A DNA stretch of 64,000 nt. Source: Paenibacillus thiaminolyticus. GTDB lineage: Bacteria; Bacillota; Bacilli; Paenibacillales; Paenibacillaceae. The notes beneath the pieces are model-generated. The model saw nothing but the letters and a program-made list of their open reading frames with translations, was not told the origin of the DNA and did no database searches. Within the stretch, counting starts at the first letter, position 1. Every line of letters begins with the position of its first letter. The stretch lies in the NCBI RefSeq assembly GCF_007066085.1, contig NZ_CP041405.1, positions 2,356,001 to 2,420,000 of the forward strand. The letters run 5' to 3'. Positions 53,590-62,126 of the stretch are shown piece after piece. The translations under genes were made by a program, and so were the position numbers.

Positions 53590-54090
53590 GCCGAAGAAAA
53601 CTTGGCACTCAGAGCGTTTTAAGTCGATCTTTTCTACTGAGAGACGAGGGATCCTGGGGGCATCATCGCCTTCAGGAAGCATCATTGCCTTCTGGAGGTT
53701 TCGTTGCCTTTAGGAGGCATATCATTGCCTCCTGGGGCTTGAACGTGTGGAGGGAATTGCTGCTATTTTACAGGAATTTCGGCTCAATGAGTCCACATCC
53801 CGAGGAATTGCTGCAAATCTACATCATTTTAGGCCCTTTTGCTTCAAGTCGAAGCGAAACGGGTGAAATTCCTGCAGTTTTGCAGGATTCCCTTTCTGGT
53901 AAAGTCGTCCATATCGAATTGCTGTATTTGTACAAGATTTCGCTTACCGAATAGGCGCGTCTGGAGAAATCGTGCAGTTTTGCGGATTTCGCCTCCCGGA
54001 TAGACGTGTCTAGGCAAATGGTGCAGTTTTCAGGCCGTTGGAAAACCCCTGTTTTTTACGAAGGGGTGGAGATTGTCCATTTTCCTACAG
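53590..54090. repeat. Dispersed intergenic repeat, copy B
   Basis: Contains, in order: CTTGGCACTCAGAGCG...TACTGAGAGACGAG (53602-53649), the 200-bp core (about 53720-53931), two 40-bp units (about 53939 and 53987), and CGTTGGAAAACCCC...CATTTTCCT (54035-54085). Copy A (25598-26175) has the same modules, but the CACTCAGAGCG module lies at its right end, so modules have been shuffled. No gene is seen in 53382-54291 apart from this; the right part holds a terminator. Confidence 0.85.
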
Positions 54091-54239
54091 GCTTGCATCG
54101 GGGTCCCCTTCCTGTACAGCAAGTGATTTTCACGTTTCCCGAACAGGCGACATGACCAGGCATTTTCCACATGATTCCCGGTGTTAACAGATTAACAACC
54201 GAACCTATACCAAACCTATACATACATGTCGATGTACGC

Positions 54240-54268
54240 CAAAAAACCCCTGTCACTAGACAGAGGCC
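54240..54268 (-). terminator. Terminator of the WecG/TagA-family gene
   Basis: On the minus strand CCTCTGTC-TAGT-GACAGGGG is followed by TTTTTTGG. Lies about 25 bp past the gene's end. Confidence 0.82.
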
Positions 54269-54291
54269 TCGAACTCAAATGAAGTTAGGTC

Positions 54292-55029
54292 CTACAACCT
54301 TTCCCTGTAAAACAGCGCTCGCACCGCAAAGCGAGGCAAGATTAACTGTCTTCGCCATCTCGACGGCTGTTGAATGAGCCGATACAGCCATTCGGCGTGA
54401 AGCCTTTGCCAGAGCTGCGGCGCCCGCTTCACTGTCCCGGCGATAATATCGAGGCTTCCGCCGACGCCAATCGCGACCTTGGCTTGCAGAATCTCCCGAT
54501 GCTTATGTATCCAATGCTCGGCATAAGGCGCTCCCAGCGCGACGATTAAGAAGTCAGGCGCGCAAGAGCGGATTTCTTCCACAATCTTCGCTTCTTCCTC
54601 CGGCTGAAAAAAGCCATGATGCCTGCCCCGAATCGCCACATTCGGGTAGGTGCGGGCAATAACTTCCGCCGCCCTGCGGCTTGTCTCCTCCTCGGCCCCC
54701 AGCAGATAGAAGGACCATCCCTTCCGATTGCCGGTCTCCAGCAGCTTCAGAAGCAGGTCGCATCCGGTCACTCTTTCCGGAAGATGCCCGCCGCGGAGCC
54801 GGGATACCATCACGATGCCGATCCCGTCCGCCGTGACAAGCCCCGCCTCGTCCACGATGGAGCGCAATAGCGCATCCTGCTGACAGGACATGACGATTTC
54901 GGGATTCCCCGTCACGACGTGGAACAGATCGGAACGCTCCTCGGCGACGACCTCGCCAAGCGTATGCAGCGTCTTATCCATCGTCATCTGGGGGAACGAT
55001 ATCCCCATAATCTTGGTGACATTATCCAT
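54292..55029 (-). CDS. WecG/TagA/CpsF-family glycosyltransferase
   Basis: 245 residues from ATG 55029 (GGTGGAG 7 bp upstream). Family blocks: HVVTGNPEIVMSCQQD, AGLVTADGIGIVMVSRLRGG (donor site with Asp), FLLGA-type GWSFYLLGAEEET, and IVALGAPYAEHWIHKH. TagA transfers N-acetylmannosamine from UDP-ManNAc to lipid-linked GlcNAc in teichoic-acid linkage units. As the gene is isolated from other tag genes, its acceptor is uncertain. Peripheral membrane protein with a basic C-terminus. Confidence 0.87.
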   Translation of the reverse strand: MDNVTKIMGISFPQMTMDKTLHTLGEVVAEERSDLFHVVTGNPEIVMSCQQDALLRSIVDEAGLVTADGIGIVMVSRLRGGHLPERVTGCDLLLKLLETGNRKGWSFYLLGAEEETSRRAAEVIARTYPNVAIRGRHHGFFQPEEEAKIVEEIRSCAPDFLIVALGAPYAEHWIHKHREILQAKVAIGVGGSLDIIAGTVKRAPQLWQRLHAEWLYRLIQQPSRWRRQLILPRFAVRALFYRERL

Positions 55030-55107
55030 GAGCGTACTCCACCTTCGACTAAGATATCCATATCGTACCATGCTTCGACGCCTCGAGCCATCACCGGACC
55101 GTCCGCA

Positions 55108-55590
55108 TTAACAAGGAGTACCTATTTTTTTGAAGAACAAGACTCTGCTTTCTCCCCGCCTGTCATAATTGGAATGAACGGAGACACCCTCCGCCTCGCT
55201 GTCGCCCGGCTCAATACGGAACCCCATTCGCGTATGGAACGCAATCGAGGTGGTATTGAGGGGAGAAGTGATACAGCGGACCGTATCGCACCCGAGCTGT
55301 CCTACGTTATCTATAAATGTCTCATACAACCTTCTCGCCACACCGTTCTTCCGGTGATCGGGATGAACGCCAATGAAATGAATGTACGCTTCTTGCGGAT
55401 AAGTCTGGGATGGGAACCCGATGAGGAACCCGATAATTGCTCCATCCTGTTCCGCAATGAAGCTGGTCGGCTGGAAATGGACAAAAAACAGCTTCGGCAG
55501 CATATCAGACATCGGCCTGCCTCCCCACCAATCATTAAGGACCGCAATCACTTCCGCATAGTCCGACTCTTTAACCGTGCGAATGTTCAA
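55108..55590 (-). CDS. GNAT-family N-acetyltransferase
   Basis: 160 residues from TTG 55590 (GGGAG 8 bp upstream; the frame is open to 55755, but without a ribosome site). NIRTVKESDYAEVIAVLNDW at the start; acetyl-CoA motif IGVHPDHRKNGVARRLYETF; NTTSIAFHTRMGF near the end. Divergent from the AraC-type gene at 55697, so they share a promoter region. Substrate unknown. Confidence 0.82.
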   Translation of the reverse strand: MNIRTVKESDYAEVIAVLNDWWGGRPMSDMLPKLFFVHFQPTSFIAEQDGAIIGFLIGFPSQTYPQEAYIHFIGVHPDHRKNGVARRLYETFIDNVGQLGCDTVRCITSPLNTTSIAFHTRMGFRIEPGDSEAEGVSVHSNYDRRGESRVLFFKKIGTPC

Positions 55591-55696
55591 TAGGCTGACT
55601 CCCTTCGTTATGTATAGGATTCCATCTTTTTCTAACCGCTGATATACTAATAACATTACATCTATAAGATAACATTTTCCAGACATAGGTGAAAAA

Positions 55697-56560
55697 ATGA
55701 CGATTGCGAACCGAACGGCCCGGCCATTCGCCCCTATCCTGCACGCCATCTCCACAACCCATTATTGGAAGGGGCATGGCGCCTTGTCCATTAAGACGTT
55801 CCGGAACGGTCGCGCTTTTTACGAGGCGGGCCAGGGCCATTTTTCCGTGGACGAGAACAGCTATCTTGTGCTCAATCAAGGCCAGGAATATGCCATCACG
55901 ATAGAAGCCGAACAGCCGGTTGAATCCTTTTGCGTCTTTTTCCCCGATTCTGTGGCAGAAGCGGTCTTGCATGATCTGACGGTGTCGGACAAGCAACTGC
56001 TGGACGACCCCTTCTCGCCGAAGCGTGGGACCATCGAGTTCGTGCAGAAAACATACCCGCATGATCAATGGGTCGCTCCCGCTCTTCGGAGGTTGCGGTC
56101 CGAGTATGCCTCCAGACAAGGCGAACCGATGTGGCTGGAGGATAAGCTGCATGGGCTGGCACAGGCGCTCCTGCAGGTTCACCTTCAAGTCCGGCGGGAC
56201 ATATCGAAGCTTCCGGCTCGGAAATCAGCGACGCGCTCAGAGTTGTACAAGCGGGTCCATATAGGCCATGACTATATGTCAGCCTATTACGATCGCCCGA
56301 TTACCTTGACCGACATCGCAAGGGCAGCGTGCCTGTCGCCCAACCATTTTCTCCGGAGCTACAAGCAACTGTTCGCCAGATCTCCCCATCAATATATTAT
56401 GGAAAAAAGGCTTCAAACAGCGAAGCAGCTGTTACTTCACACCGAGAAGTCCGTAACCGAGATTTGCCTGGAGGTCGGATTTCACAGTCCCGGTTCGTTC
56501 AGCAGCCTGTTCTCCAGGCGGTTCGGCATTCCTCCATCCCGGCTGCGGATAAAAAGGTGA
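55697..56560 (+). CDS. AraC-family transcriptional regulator
   Basis: 287 residues: an N-terminal cupin-like sensor (about 15-110) and a C-terminal double helix-turn-helix (about 188-287; ITLTDIARAACLSPNHFLRS, KSVTEICLEVGFHSPGSFSS). The ribosome site is weak (AGGTG). Divergent from a GNAT gene, which may be its target. Inducer unknown. Confidence 0.88.
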   Translation: MTIANRTARPFAPILHAISTTHYWKGHGALSIKTFRNGRAFYEAGQGHFSVDENSYLVLNQGQEYAITIEAEQPVESFCVFFPDSVAEAVLHDLTVSDKQLLDDPFSPKRGTIEFVQKTYPHDQWVAPALRRLRSEYASRQGEPMWLEDKLHGLAQALLQVHLQVRRDISKLPARKSATRSELYKRVHIGHDYMSAYYDRPITLTDIARAACLSPNHFLRSYKQLFARSPHQYIMEKRLQTAKQLLLHTEKSVTEICLEVGFHSPGSFSSLFSRRFGIPPSRLRIKR

Positions 56561-56657
56561 TTTTCAAGAAGCGCATCCGCTTGAATTCGGCTAACGTAAA
56601 GATCGCAGCATCACGAGAACATAACTCAATCACTCGAAAGAGAACGGAGGATGCCAA

Positions 56658-57248
56658 GTGATCGAAGAGGTATGTCAAGCGGCGCAGTCCGGCGACGCTT
56701 CGCGGCTGTCCGTCCTGCTGGAAGCGAATCCGCAGCTCGCCAATGAAGAGAATGTCGACGGACTTCTTCCATTGGGAATTGCCGCCCATTGCGGCCGCAC
56801 CGAAGCGGTCCGGACGCTATTGGACTCGGGTGCCGACGTCAATGCCATATCCCGCTCCGCCATCTCCATCATCCCGTCCAACACTGCATTGCATGCCGCG
56901 ATTGCAGGAGCCCGGGACCGGGAGGTCATCCAATTGCTTCTGGATCGCGGCGCGAACCCCGCTTTGCTCGACAGCAACGGTCATACTTGTCTGCATGTGG
57001 CGGCTCTGCACGGCGACGGCATAGAAGTGATTCGTCTGCTGCTGGACCACGGAGCCGACGTCAACGCCCGAGTAGAGGGCGGCGACACCGCCTTGTCGCT
57101 TGCCCTGGCGCAAGGGCATCAGCATCAGCCCCGTTCCTGCGCCGGAACGGGGCCAGAGAGTAGGCGAGACGCAGGCTCTGCCTATAGCTTCCAGCGAGGC
57201 GAGGACAGGACAGCGATTCAGCCGCTGTCCTGTCTCGTATTTATTTAA
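56658..57248 (+). CDS. Ankyrin-repeat protein, C-terminus replaced
   Basis: 196 residues from GTG 56658 (GGAGG 7 bp upstream). Three to four ankyrin repeats (residues 1-155: LLPLGIAAHCGRTEAVRTLL, TCLHVAALHGDGIEVIRLLL). After ALSLALAQGHQ the sequence changes to a Ser/Arg-rich tail rich in hairpins, so the last repeat is broken by an insertion or frameshift. Protein-binding scaffold of unknown partner; may be a damaged gene. Two hairpins lie in the tail (57129-57152 and 57203-57236). Confidence 0.7.
   Translation: MIEEVCQAAQSGDASRLSVLLEANPQLANEENVDGLLPLGIAAHCGRTEAVRTLLDSGADVNAISRSAISIIPSNTALHAAIAGARDREVIQLLLDRGANPALLDSNGHTCLHVAALHGDGIEVIRLLLDHGADVNARVEGGDTALSLALAQGHQHQPRSCAGTGPESRRDAGSAYSFQRGEDRTAIQPLSCLVFI
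57203..57236 (+). terminator. Hairpin terminator-like element at the end of the ankyrin gene
   Basis: GGACAGGACAGCG pairs with CGCTGTCCTGTC around ATTCAGC; TCGTATTT follows. Lies inside the apparent 3' coding end, supporting the view that the ankyrin frame's natural end was upstream. Confidence 0.5.
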
Positions 57249-57595
57249 TGAGAACTCGGATGATAGGCTACTCCATCCATCATGAGCAGGCAATCCGAAT
57301 CGATGAACTCGGTTGTCGAGGTCATCCTTGCAGGACACGCATCCGCTTCAAAATAATCAAAGAACACCTTTTCCATCTCGGGTAAATCCTTTATGTTCTT
57401 GAGATATACATTTACTTTTACAACGTGATCTAACGAGGCATTACATTGTTGGAGCGTCTTTGTCAGATGTGCGAATGTATCGTGAATTTGTTGCGTAAAA
57501 GTATCGCCGAAGCCCCGATGCAAACCGATAAATACATAATCCCCTGCTGCTACTGCCGATGAATAACTAAATGGAGTCGGAATTCGCTTCACCAT
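57245..57595 (-). CDS. RidA-family (YjgF/YER057c) protein
   Basis: 116 residues from ATG 57595 (AAGGAG 9 bp upstream). Family features: AVAAGDYVFIGLHRG at the N-terminal third, DHVVKVNVYLKNIKDLPEME, and CPARMTSTTEFI with the conserved substrate-binding Arg. RidA deaminates reactive enamine/imine intermediates from PLP enzymes; distant subfamilies differ. LHRG in place of the usual SGQ(I/T)G means it is a divergent member. Converges with the ankyrin gene. Confidence 0.82.
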   Translation of the reverse strand: MVKRIPTPFSYSSAVAAGDYVFIGLHRGFGDTFTQQIHDTFAHLTKTLQQCNASLDHVVKVNVYLKNIKDLPEMEKVFFDYFEADACPARMTSTTEFIDSDCLLMMDGVAYHPSSH

Positions 57596-57798
57596 GAGAC
57601 ACTTCTCCTTATTGATTAGAATAAACATCCACTTTATCCAACTATAGAACATGCGTTCGTTTTAGACAACCCATTATTCTCCTATGCATAAAAAAAATAA
57701 CGCACAAACTGTCGCCAGCTTGCACGTCATCATTTCTCTTTATAACCATAGGCTTATGCACTCATCCGAACGGAGAAACCGAGTGGTAGCACCGCCTG

Positions 57799-58530
57799 TT
57801 ACGCTGAGTGCTCTATGAAACTCGTGAAATCCGCCAGACGATCCGCATCAACATCCTGTCTTCCATACGCGTCAAGAAACCGCTCATGATACCGGTCTGT
57901 CTTCAGATTATAGCGAAGCGTCCACAATCCCCAATACAGATCGAAATGTCTGTCGCCGACTCCGCCATTTCCCACATCGATAAACGATCGAAATGAGAAG
58001 CGATCCAGAATCACATTCGGCAGGCAATAATCCCCGTGAATCAAGACATCATCGCTGGTGAAATTCTCCAAGCGATACACAAGTCCGGAATCGATCCCCT
58101 TGCCGATCGCTTCCTCCAGCATCTCTGCCGTCCGGTGCCGATAAGGACAGCCGCCTACCGGAAGCGAATGCAGCATCCGCAGCGATTCACCGAAGACAGC
58201 CGCCAATCTGTCCGGCTGTTCAAGATGCACGGCCTCGGCGCCATCCTGCCCTTCCACGGCCTCGGTCAACAAATAATCCCGCTCCCCGTCCGATTCATAC
58301 ACAATGACGTCTGGCGCGAGGCCAAGACCGTGCATGAACCGCGTCATCCGGCATTCCCGTTCCAGACTGCCGCCGGCGCATATTTTAAGGAACGCGTGCT
58401 CCGCCCCCTCTACGAACAAGGTCTTCGCCGCTTCCGAACAGCTGCTGTCATAAATAGTTGCCTGTTCAAGATACGGCCGCATGGCACCCGGCACCGTTCC
58501 GATATCAAAAGCTATTTCCGTTCTCTTCAT
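57799..58530 (-). CDS. APH(3')-like aminoglycoside phosphotransferase family protein
   Basis: 243 residues from ATG 58530 (AGGAGG 7 bp upstream). HGDYCLPNVILD with the catalytic Asp and Asn, and FIDVGNGGVGDRHFDL, match APH(3')-type kinases (HGDYCLPNxxxD; GFIDxGRxGxADR) more closely than generic APH-fold proteins. EAVEGQDG is the nucleotide hinge. It may phosphorylate aminoglycosides or an unrelated sugar; the Asn in place of Arg in FIDVGN is a departure. Substrate not predictable. Confidence 0.75.
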   Translation of the reverse strand: MKRTEIAFDIGTVPGAMRPYLEQATIYDSSCSEAAKTLFVEGAEHAFLKICAGGSLERECRMTRFMHGLGLAPDVIVYESDGERDYLLTEAVEGQDGAEAVHLEQPDRLAAVFGESLRMLHSLPVGGCPYRHRTAEMLEEAIGKGIDSGLVYRLENFTSDDVLIHGDYCLPNVILDRFSFRSFIDVGNGGVGDRHFDLYWGLWTLRYNLKTDRYHERFLDAYGRQDVDADRLADFTSFIEHSA

Positions 58531-58570
58531 TTCTCTTCCTCCTGCCGCCAAAGACGCTCCCCCTGCCCGC

Positions 58571-59272
58571 TTATGCTCTCCGGGACAGCTTCAGCATCGT
58601 ATCCGCATTCTTCTGGAAGCGATACGGAACGCGCACCTCTTCCGCGTCCCAACCTTGGCTGTCAATATACTCGAGCAGCGGTCCGGCATGCTCATACTTG
58701 CGGTTCGACAAGTCCGCCAGCGGGAAAATGCGAATCTCTTCACGCGTCACCCGCATCAGCTCGCGAATCGTCCGCATATGAAAATCATAATCCAGCCGAT
58801 CCGCATACATGAACAGGAAATGGGCCGACAAGGTGATGTCGAAGGCCTCGTCCGGGAACGGCAGCTCGGGCAGCACGGCCGGCACATAGCGCTCCGGGGC
58901 CTGCTTCATGTCTGCCGCGCAATCACGCAGCGCCTGCATCCGAGTCCGCTTCAATCCGGCTACCGATTGATATTCGTCCCAGATGTAGTTCGCCTGCGCC
59001 TTCTCCATATGCTCCATCGCATGCTCAATATCCTGCAGTCCTTTGCGTTCCAGTTCTTCCGCCGCATAATAGTAAGCGATATCGGCTGCCGTCACATCCA
59101 CCCCCTGCCGACTGGCGACAGCCGTGAAGGAGCATGCCCCGGACGGACAATCCAATATCCGCTTCTCCGCCATCTGCTCCGCCGACAGATCGAACATCTT
59201 CACATACTCTTCGAACGTCCTTCCAATAAACACGATCCGGCTCAAATCCAGCTTTACCTCGGCTTGACTCAT
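58571..59272 (-). CDS. Putative SAM-dependent methyltransferase
   Basis: 233 residues. RILDCPSGACSFTAVASRQG is a divergent SAM-binding motif I, and VDVTAADIAYYYAAEELERK follows with the Asp that usually contacts ribose. The C-terminal half (LPFPDEAFDITLSAHFLFMY) is the motif around the catalytic cleft. Class I fold likely; substrate unknown. Adjacent to the APH(3')-like gene on the same strand (about 40 bp). Confidence 0.72.
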   Translation of the reverse strand: MSQAEVKLDLSRIVFIGRTFEEYVKMFDLSAEQMAEKRILDCPSGACSFTAVASRQGVDVTAADIAYYYAAEELERKGLQDIEHAMEHMEKAQANYIWDEYQSVAGLKRTRMQALRDCAADMKQAPERYVPAVLPELPFPDEAFDITLSAHFLFMYADRLDYDFHMRTIRELMRVTREEIRIFPLADLSNRKYEHAGPLLEYIDSQGWDAEEVRVPYRFQKNADTMLKLSRRA

Positions 59273-59339
59273 CTCTGCTCAACTCAGCTTTCTCCGCTAA
59301 ATAATAACTCATTGGCATTGTACCATATGGTGGAGAATT

Positions 59340-60284
59340 TTACTGCATATCCGCCTGCCTCGCAGACGGCTTGCCGCCCGGTCTGCGGGGAGCGGAGGTG
59401 GCCAGGTATACCCCGGCCAGGACGACAGCCATCCCTGCGGCTTGCTCCCAGGTAACGGTGCTGCCATAGACGGCAACGGACATCAGCGTCGCCACGATCG
59501 GCGTCAGGTTCAAGTACATGCTGGCCATGTTCCCGCCCAACAACTCTACCCCTTTATTGAAAATAAGATATCCGATCAGCGTCCCGCCGACAATCATATA
59601 GATCATCTCCGCCCAGCTCTGGGCCGACATCGCCGCTGCCCGTTCCCAGCCTCCTTCGAACAGCGTCCCGGCCGCAAGCAGGACGGAGCCCGACAGCATC
59701 ATGACCGCATTTGCCGGCAATGCGGGAACACCTTGCAGGATCGATTTGCCTGTCAGGCCATACAGAACCCCGCACACTAGGGCCGCCACGAACAGCAGAT
59801 CCCCGTAATTCAAGCGCAGCGAGAGGAGCGCCGAGAGGGAGCCGTTCACGATGACGGCAATGACACCGACGAGCGACAGCGCCATACCGAGTCCGGCACG
59901 CGGATTCCACGCCTCCTTGCGCAGAAGAACGGAACCGAGCAGGGTGAAGGCCGGCATCGCCGCAATGATGAGCGCTCCATTGGTCGCAGACGTATATTTC
60001 AACGCGGTGAAGAACAACGCATTATAACCGAATATGCCGACCACGCCGATAAAAAGCAGCCCCTTCCAGCGGCTTGCGATCTCGGACCAACGCCATTCCT
60101 TCCGCACCGTCACGACGAGCGCAAGGAGAAGTCCGGCGATGCCGAAGCGGATTGTCGCCGCGACAAGCGGGGGAATTTCGGTAATGACATGTTTGGCCGT
60201 CGCGAACGCGCCTCCCCAAAATAAAGGTACGAGCAGCATCAGCCAATACATCACTTTCGGTTTCGTCCCATCCTCTTTTCCCAT
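59340..60284 (-). CDS. EamA/DMT-superfamily transporter
   Basis: 314 residues with ten membrane segments and two EamA repeats (FWGGAFATAKHVITEIPPLV and later LLGGNMASMYLNLTPIVATLM). Members export amino acids or metabolites. The upstream region carries a 22-bp site (60332-60353) nearly the same as the one in front of the ArsR-type gene, so it is likely repressed by that regulator. Substrate unknown. Confidence 0.86.
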   Translation of the reverse strand: MGKEDGTKPKVMYWLMLLVPLFWGGAFATAKHVITEIPPLVAATIRFGIAGLLLALVVTVRKEWRWSEIASRWKGLLFIGVVGIFGYNALFFTALKYTSATNGALIIAAMPAFTLLGSVLLRKEAWNPRAGLGMALSLVGVIAVIVNGSLSALLSLRLNYGDLLFVAALVCGVLYGLTGKSILQGVPALPANAVMMLSGSVLLAAGTLFEGGWERAAAMSAQSWAEMIYMIVGGTLIGYLIFNKGVELLGGNMASMYLNLTPIVATLMSVAVYGSTVTWEQAAGMAVVLAGVYLATSAPRRPGGKPSARQADMQ

Positions 60285-60331
60285 CCTGGTTTCACATCTC
60301 CCATGTCCGATTCATTTCCGCTATATGTTTA

Positions 60332-60353
60332 TATGTTTAAAACCTTAAACCTA
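60332..60353. promoter_or_regulatory. ArsR operator before the EamA gene
   Basis: TATGTTTAAAACCTTAAACCTA; its complement TAGGTTTAAGGTTTTAAACATA matches the 60709-60730 site at 20 of 22 positions. Contains the inverted repeat GTTTAA-N-TTAAAC. Confidence 0.75.
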
Positions 60354-60373
60354 TAAGTCGAAAAAAGAACAAA

Positions 60374-60694
60374 TTAACAATCCGACTCGATCGCCAAGCA
60401 CAGATCTTTAATTTGCTTCAGGAACTCCCTCGAGCTCAACGCATAATATTTTTCATTTCCTTGCTTGTCGAACCCAATCAGTCCGGCCTGTCTCAATATT
60501 TTCAAATGATGGGACACGGCGGGCCGCGACAGCTCCATTCTCTCTGTAATCTGGTTCACATTCAAGCGTCCCTGTTCCAGCAGCAGCATAATGATCTGCT
60601 GGCGGTTCTCGTCCCCCAGCGCCTGAAAAATCGGCGTCGCCAAACGGAACTTCTCCAATACAAGCTCTTTGTTCGTACATCCGGAAGATTCCAT
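60374..60694 (-). CDS. ArsR-family transcriptional regulator
   Basis: 106 residues from ATG 60694 (AAGGGTG 6 bp upstream; GTG at 60703 overlaps it). Winged helix with ALGDENRQQIIMLLLEQGRL, VNQITERMELSRPAVSHHLK and AGLIGFDKQGNEKYYALS. No clear metal-binding Cys pair in alpha-3 (it has ITERMELS), so it probably senses something other than As/Cd. A 22-bp palindromic site lies in its own promoter and in that of the EamA gene. Confidence 0.87.
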   Translation of the reverse strand: MESSGCTNKELVLEKFRLATPIFQALGDENRQQIIMLLLEQGRLNVNQITERMELSRPAVSHHLKILRQAGLIGFDKQGNEKYYALSSREFLKQIKDLCLAIESDC

Positions 60695-60703
60695 ATGATT
60701 CAC

Positions 60704-61026
60704 CCTTGTAGGTTTAAATTTTTAAACATAGATCATTATCTTCGAATCATCTCCTCGTGTCAAGCCACCCCTTGCCTGCGTCCGTCCGGGAAGGCCGCCC
60801 GAGCATATGTATGCCAACCTTATGTTATAATAAAACTTGTCAGGAGCCATGCTGGCCCTGCCTATGAGAATGTTCAGAGAGGGTGCTCCCGTTCATGATC
60901 CATTACATTCGGTTGCGTTAATGAGAGGTGCGGATGAAGGCTCAGCCATTTTTTTGAGTAATGGCCTGGGTTTATTTTTCTGCGCCTTTTTTCATTCACC
61001 AATCCGAATGAATGGGGTGTTTTTGC
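60704..61026. other. Gap between ArsR gene and RlmA-like gene
   Basis: Contains the ArsR operator at the left end. TTATGTTATAATAAAAC around 60820-60836 looks like a TATAAT box for the plus-strand gene. A spurious frame crosses it without a ribosome site. No gene seen. Confidence 0.45.
60709..60730. promoter_or_regulatory. ArsR operator in its own promoter
   Basis: TAGGTTTAAATTTTTAAACATA, inverted repeat GTTTAAA-N2-TTTAAAC type, 14 bp upstream of the start. Pairs with the EamA site. Confidence 0.75.
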
Positions 61027-61923
61027 ATGTCTATCTATGGCAAAAAACAGATGAGTATCCGTCTCCTAACCGAATATGAAGCGATGCTGGCCTGCCCAAT
61101 CTGCTCCGGCCCGATACAAGTGATGCAGGCGGCGAACACAGGCAGCTTGCGCTGTTCTCGCGGGCATTGCTTCGATATCGCCAAGCAGGGGTATGTGAAC
61201 CTGCTTCCGCATCCTCCGCGCGCCGCTTACGACAAGTCGATGTTCGAAGCCCGCAGGAGAGTATGCGCCAGCGGTTTTTTTGAACCGCTGCTGGAACGGA
61301 TCAGCGGCCGAATTTCCCGGGAGCTCGCCTTCGATGCAGAGCCGCCGCTTCTGTTGGATGCAGGCTGCGGGGAAGGCTCCGCTTTAGCCCGCATTGTACA
61401 CCAAGTACACGAACGTACATCAGCCAAGCTGCTGGGCATAGGCGTCGACATTTCCAAGGAAGCCATCCGGATCGCGGCAAGAGAATCATCGCGGGCGATA
61501 TGGTGCGTTGCGGATCTGGCCCAGTGCCCTTTCGCCGATCGGACCTTCAGCTTCATCCTGAACCTGTTGTCACCTTCGAACTATGCCGAGTTCCGCCGGC
61601 TGCTGTCCGATGACGGAATGGTCATTAAGGTTATTCCCGGAAGCGCCTATTTGCGCGAGCTCAGAGAGGTGCTGTATCGGCAGACGGATAGACAGCACTA
61701 CGATAATGAGCGTACGGCAGCGCTCTTTGGCCGTCATTTTCATCTGATAGAGACCGAGTTGGTGCAGTATCGTCTCCCGGCTGGCCCCGCATTCCTGGAG
61801 GATGTGATCCGCATGACGCCCTTGTCCTGGGGCGCGCCGGAAGAGCGGATCCGTCAGGCGCTGCATATGGAGAACGCCGAGATTACCGCAGACTTCACGA
61901 TCCTATACGGGAAGAACAAATAA
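61027..61923 (+). CDS. 23S rRNA (guanine-N1)-methyltransferase, RlmA family
   Basis: 298 residues from ATG 61027 (GGGGTG 7 bp upstream). N-terminal zinc finger CPIC...RCSRGHC, then FDIAKQGYVNLLP, then the Rossmann domain DAGCGEGSALARIV. This order is RlmA(I)/RlmA(II)-TlrB. Family members methylate G745/G748 of 23S rRNA; the G748 version (TlrB type) gives tylosin resistance with other methyltransferases. Which base is modified here is unknown. Terminator at 61935-61969. Confidence 0.87.
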   Translation: MSIYGKKQMSIRLLTEYEAMLACPICSGPIQVMQAANTGSLRCSRGHCFDIAKQGYVNLLPHPPRAAYDKSMFEARRRVCASGFFEPLLERISGRISRELAFDAEPPLLLDAGCGEGSALARIVHQVHERTSAKLLGIGVDISKEAIRIAARESSRAIWCVADLAQCPFADRTFSFILNLLSPSNYAEFRRLLSDDGMVIKVIPGSAYLRELREVLYRQTDRQHYDNERTAALFGRHFHLIETELVQYRLPAGPAFLEDVIRMTPLSWGAPEERIRQALHMENAEITADFTILYGKNK

Positions 61924-61934
61924 AAGCTTGAATC

Positions 61935-61969
61935 AACATCCCCCCCCTCCTGTCGGGGTGGATGTTTTT
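61935..61969 (+). terminator. Terminator of the RlmA-like gene
   Basis: ACATCCCCCCCC pairs with GGGGTGGATGT around TCCTGTC, then TTTTT. 12 bp past the stop. Confidence 0.82.
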
Positions 61970-62126
61970 GCTTGTGCCCGGGTGCGCTGACATCTTCCTG
62001 ACACCTTCATCCTGTACGCTGTCGGCAGGGGAACTGAGGCCGCCAGATTAATCTTTTTTAAGGCAACGCTCCCCTGCCTGCTGGTACAATAACCTGTACG
62101 TATGAAGCTCGAAAGGATGTCATGCC

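Noticed and set aside
58481..59455. Long plus-strand frames across the methyltransferase/APH region
   Set aside because: Shadows of the minus-strand genes with SAM-binding and HGDYCLPN motifs.
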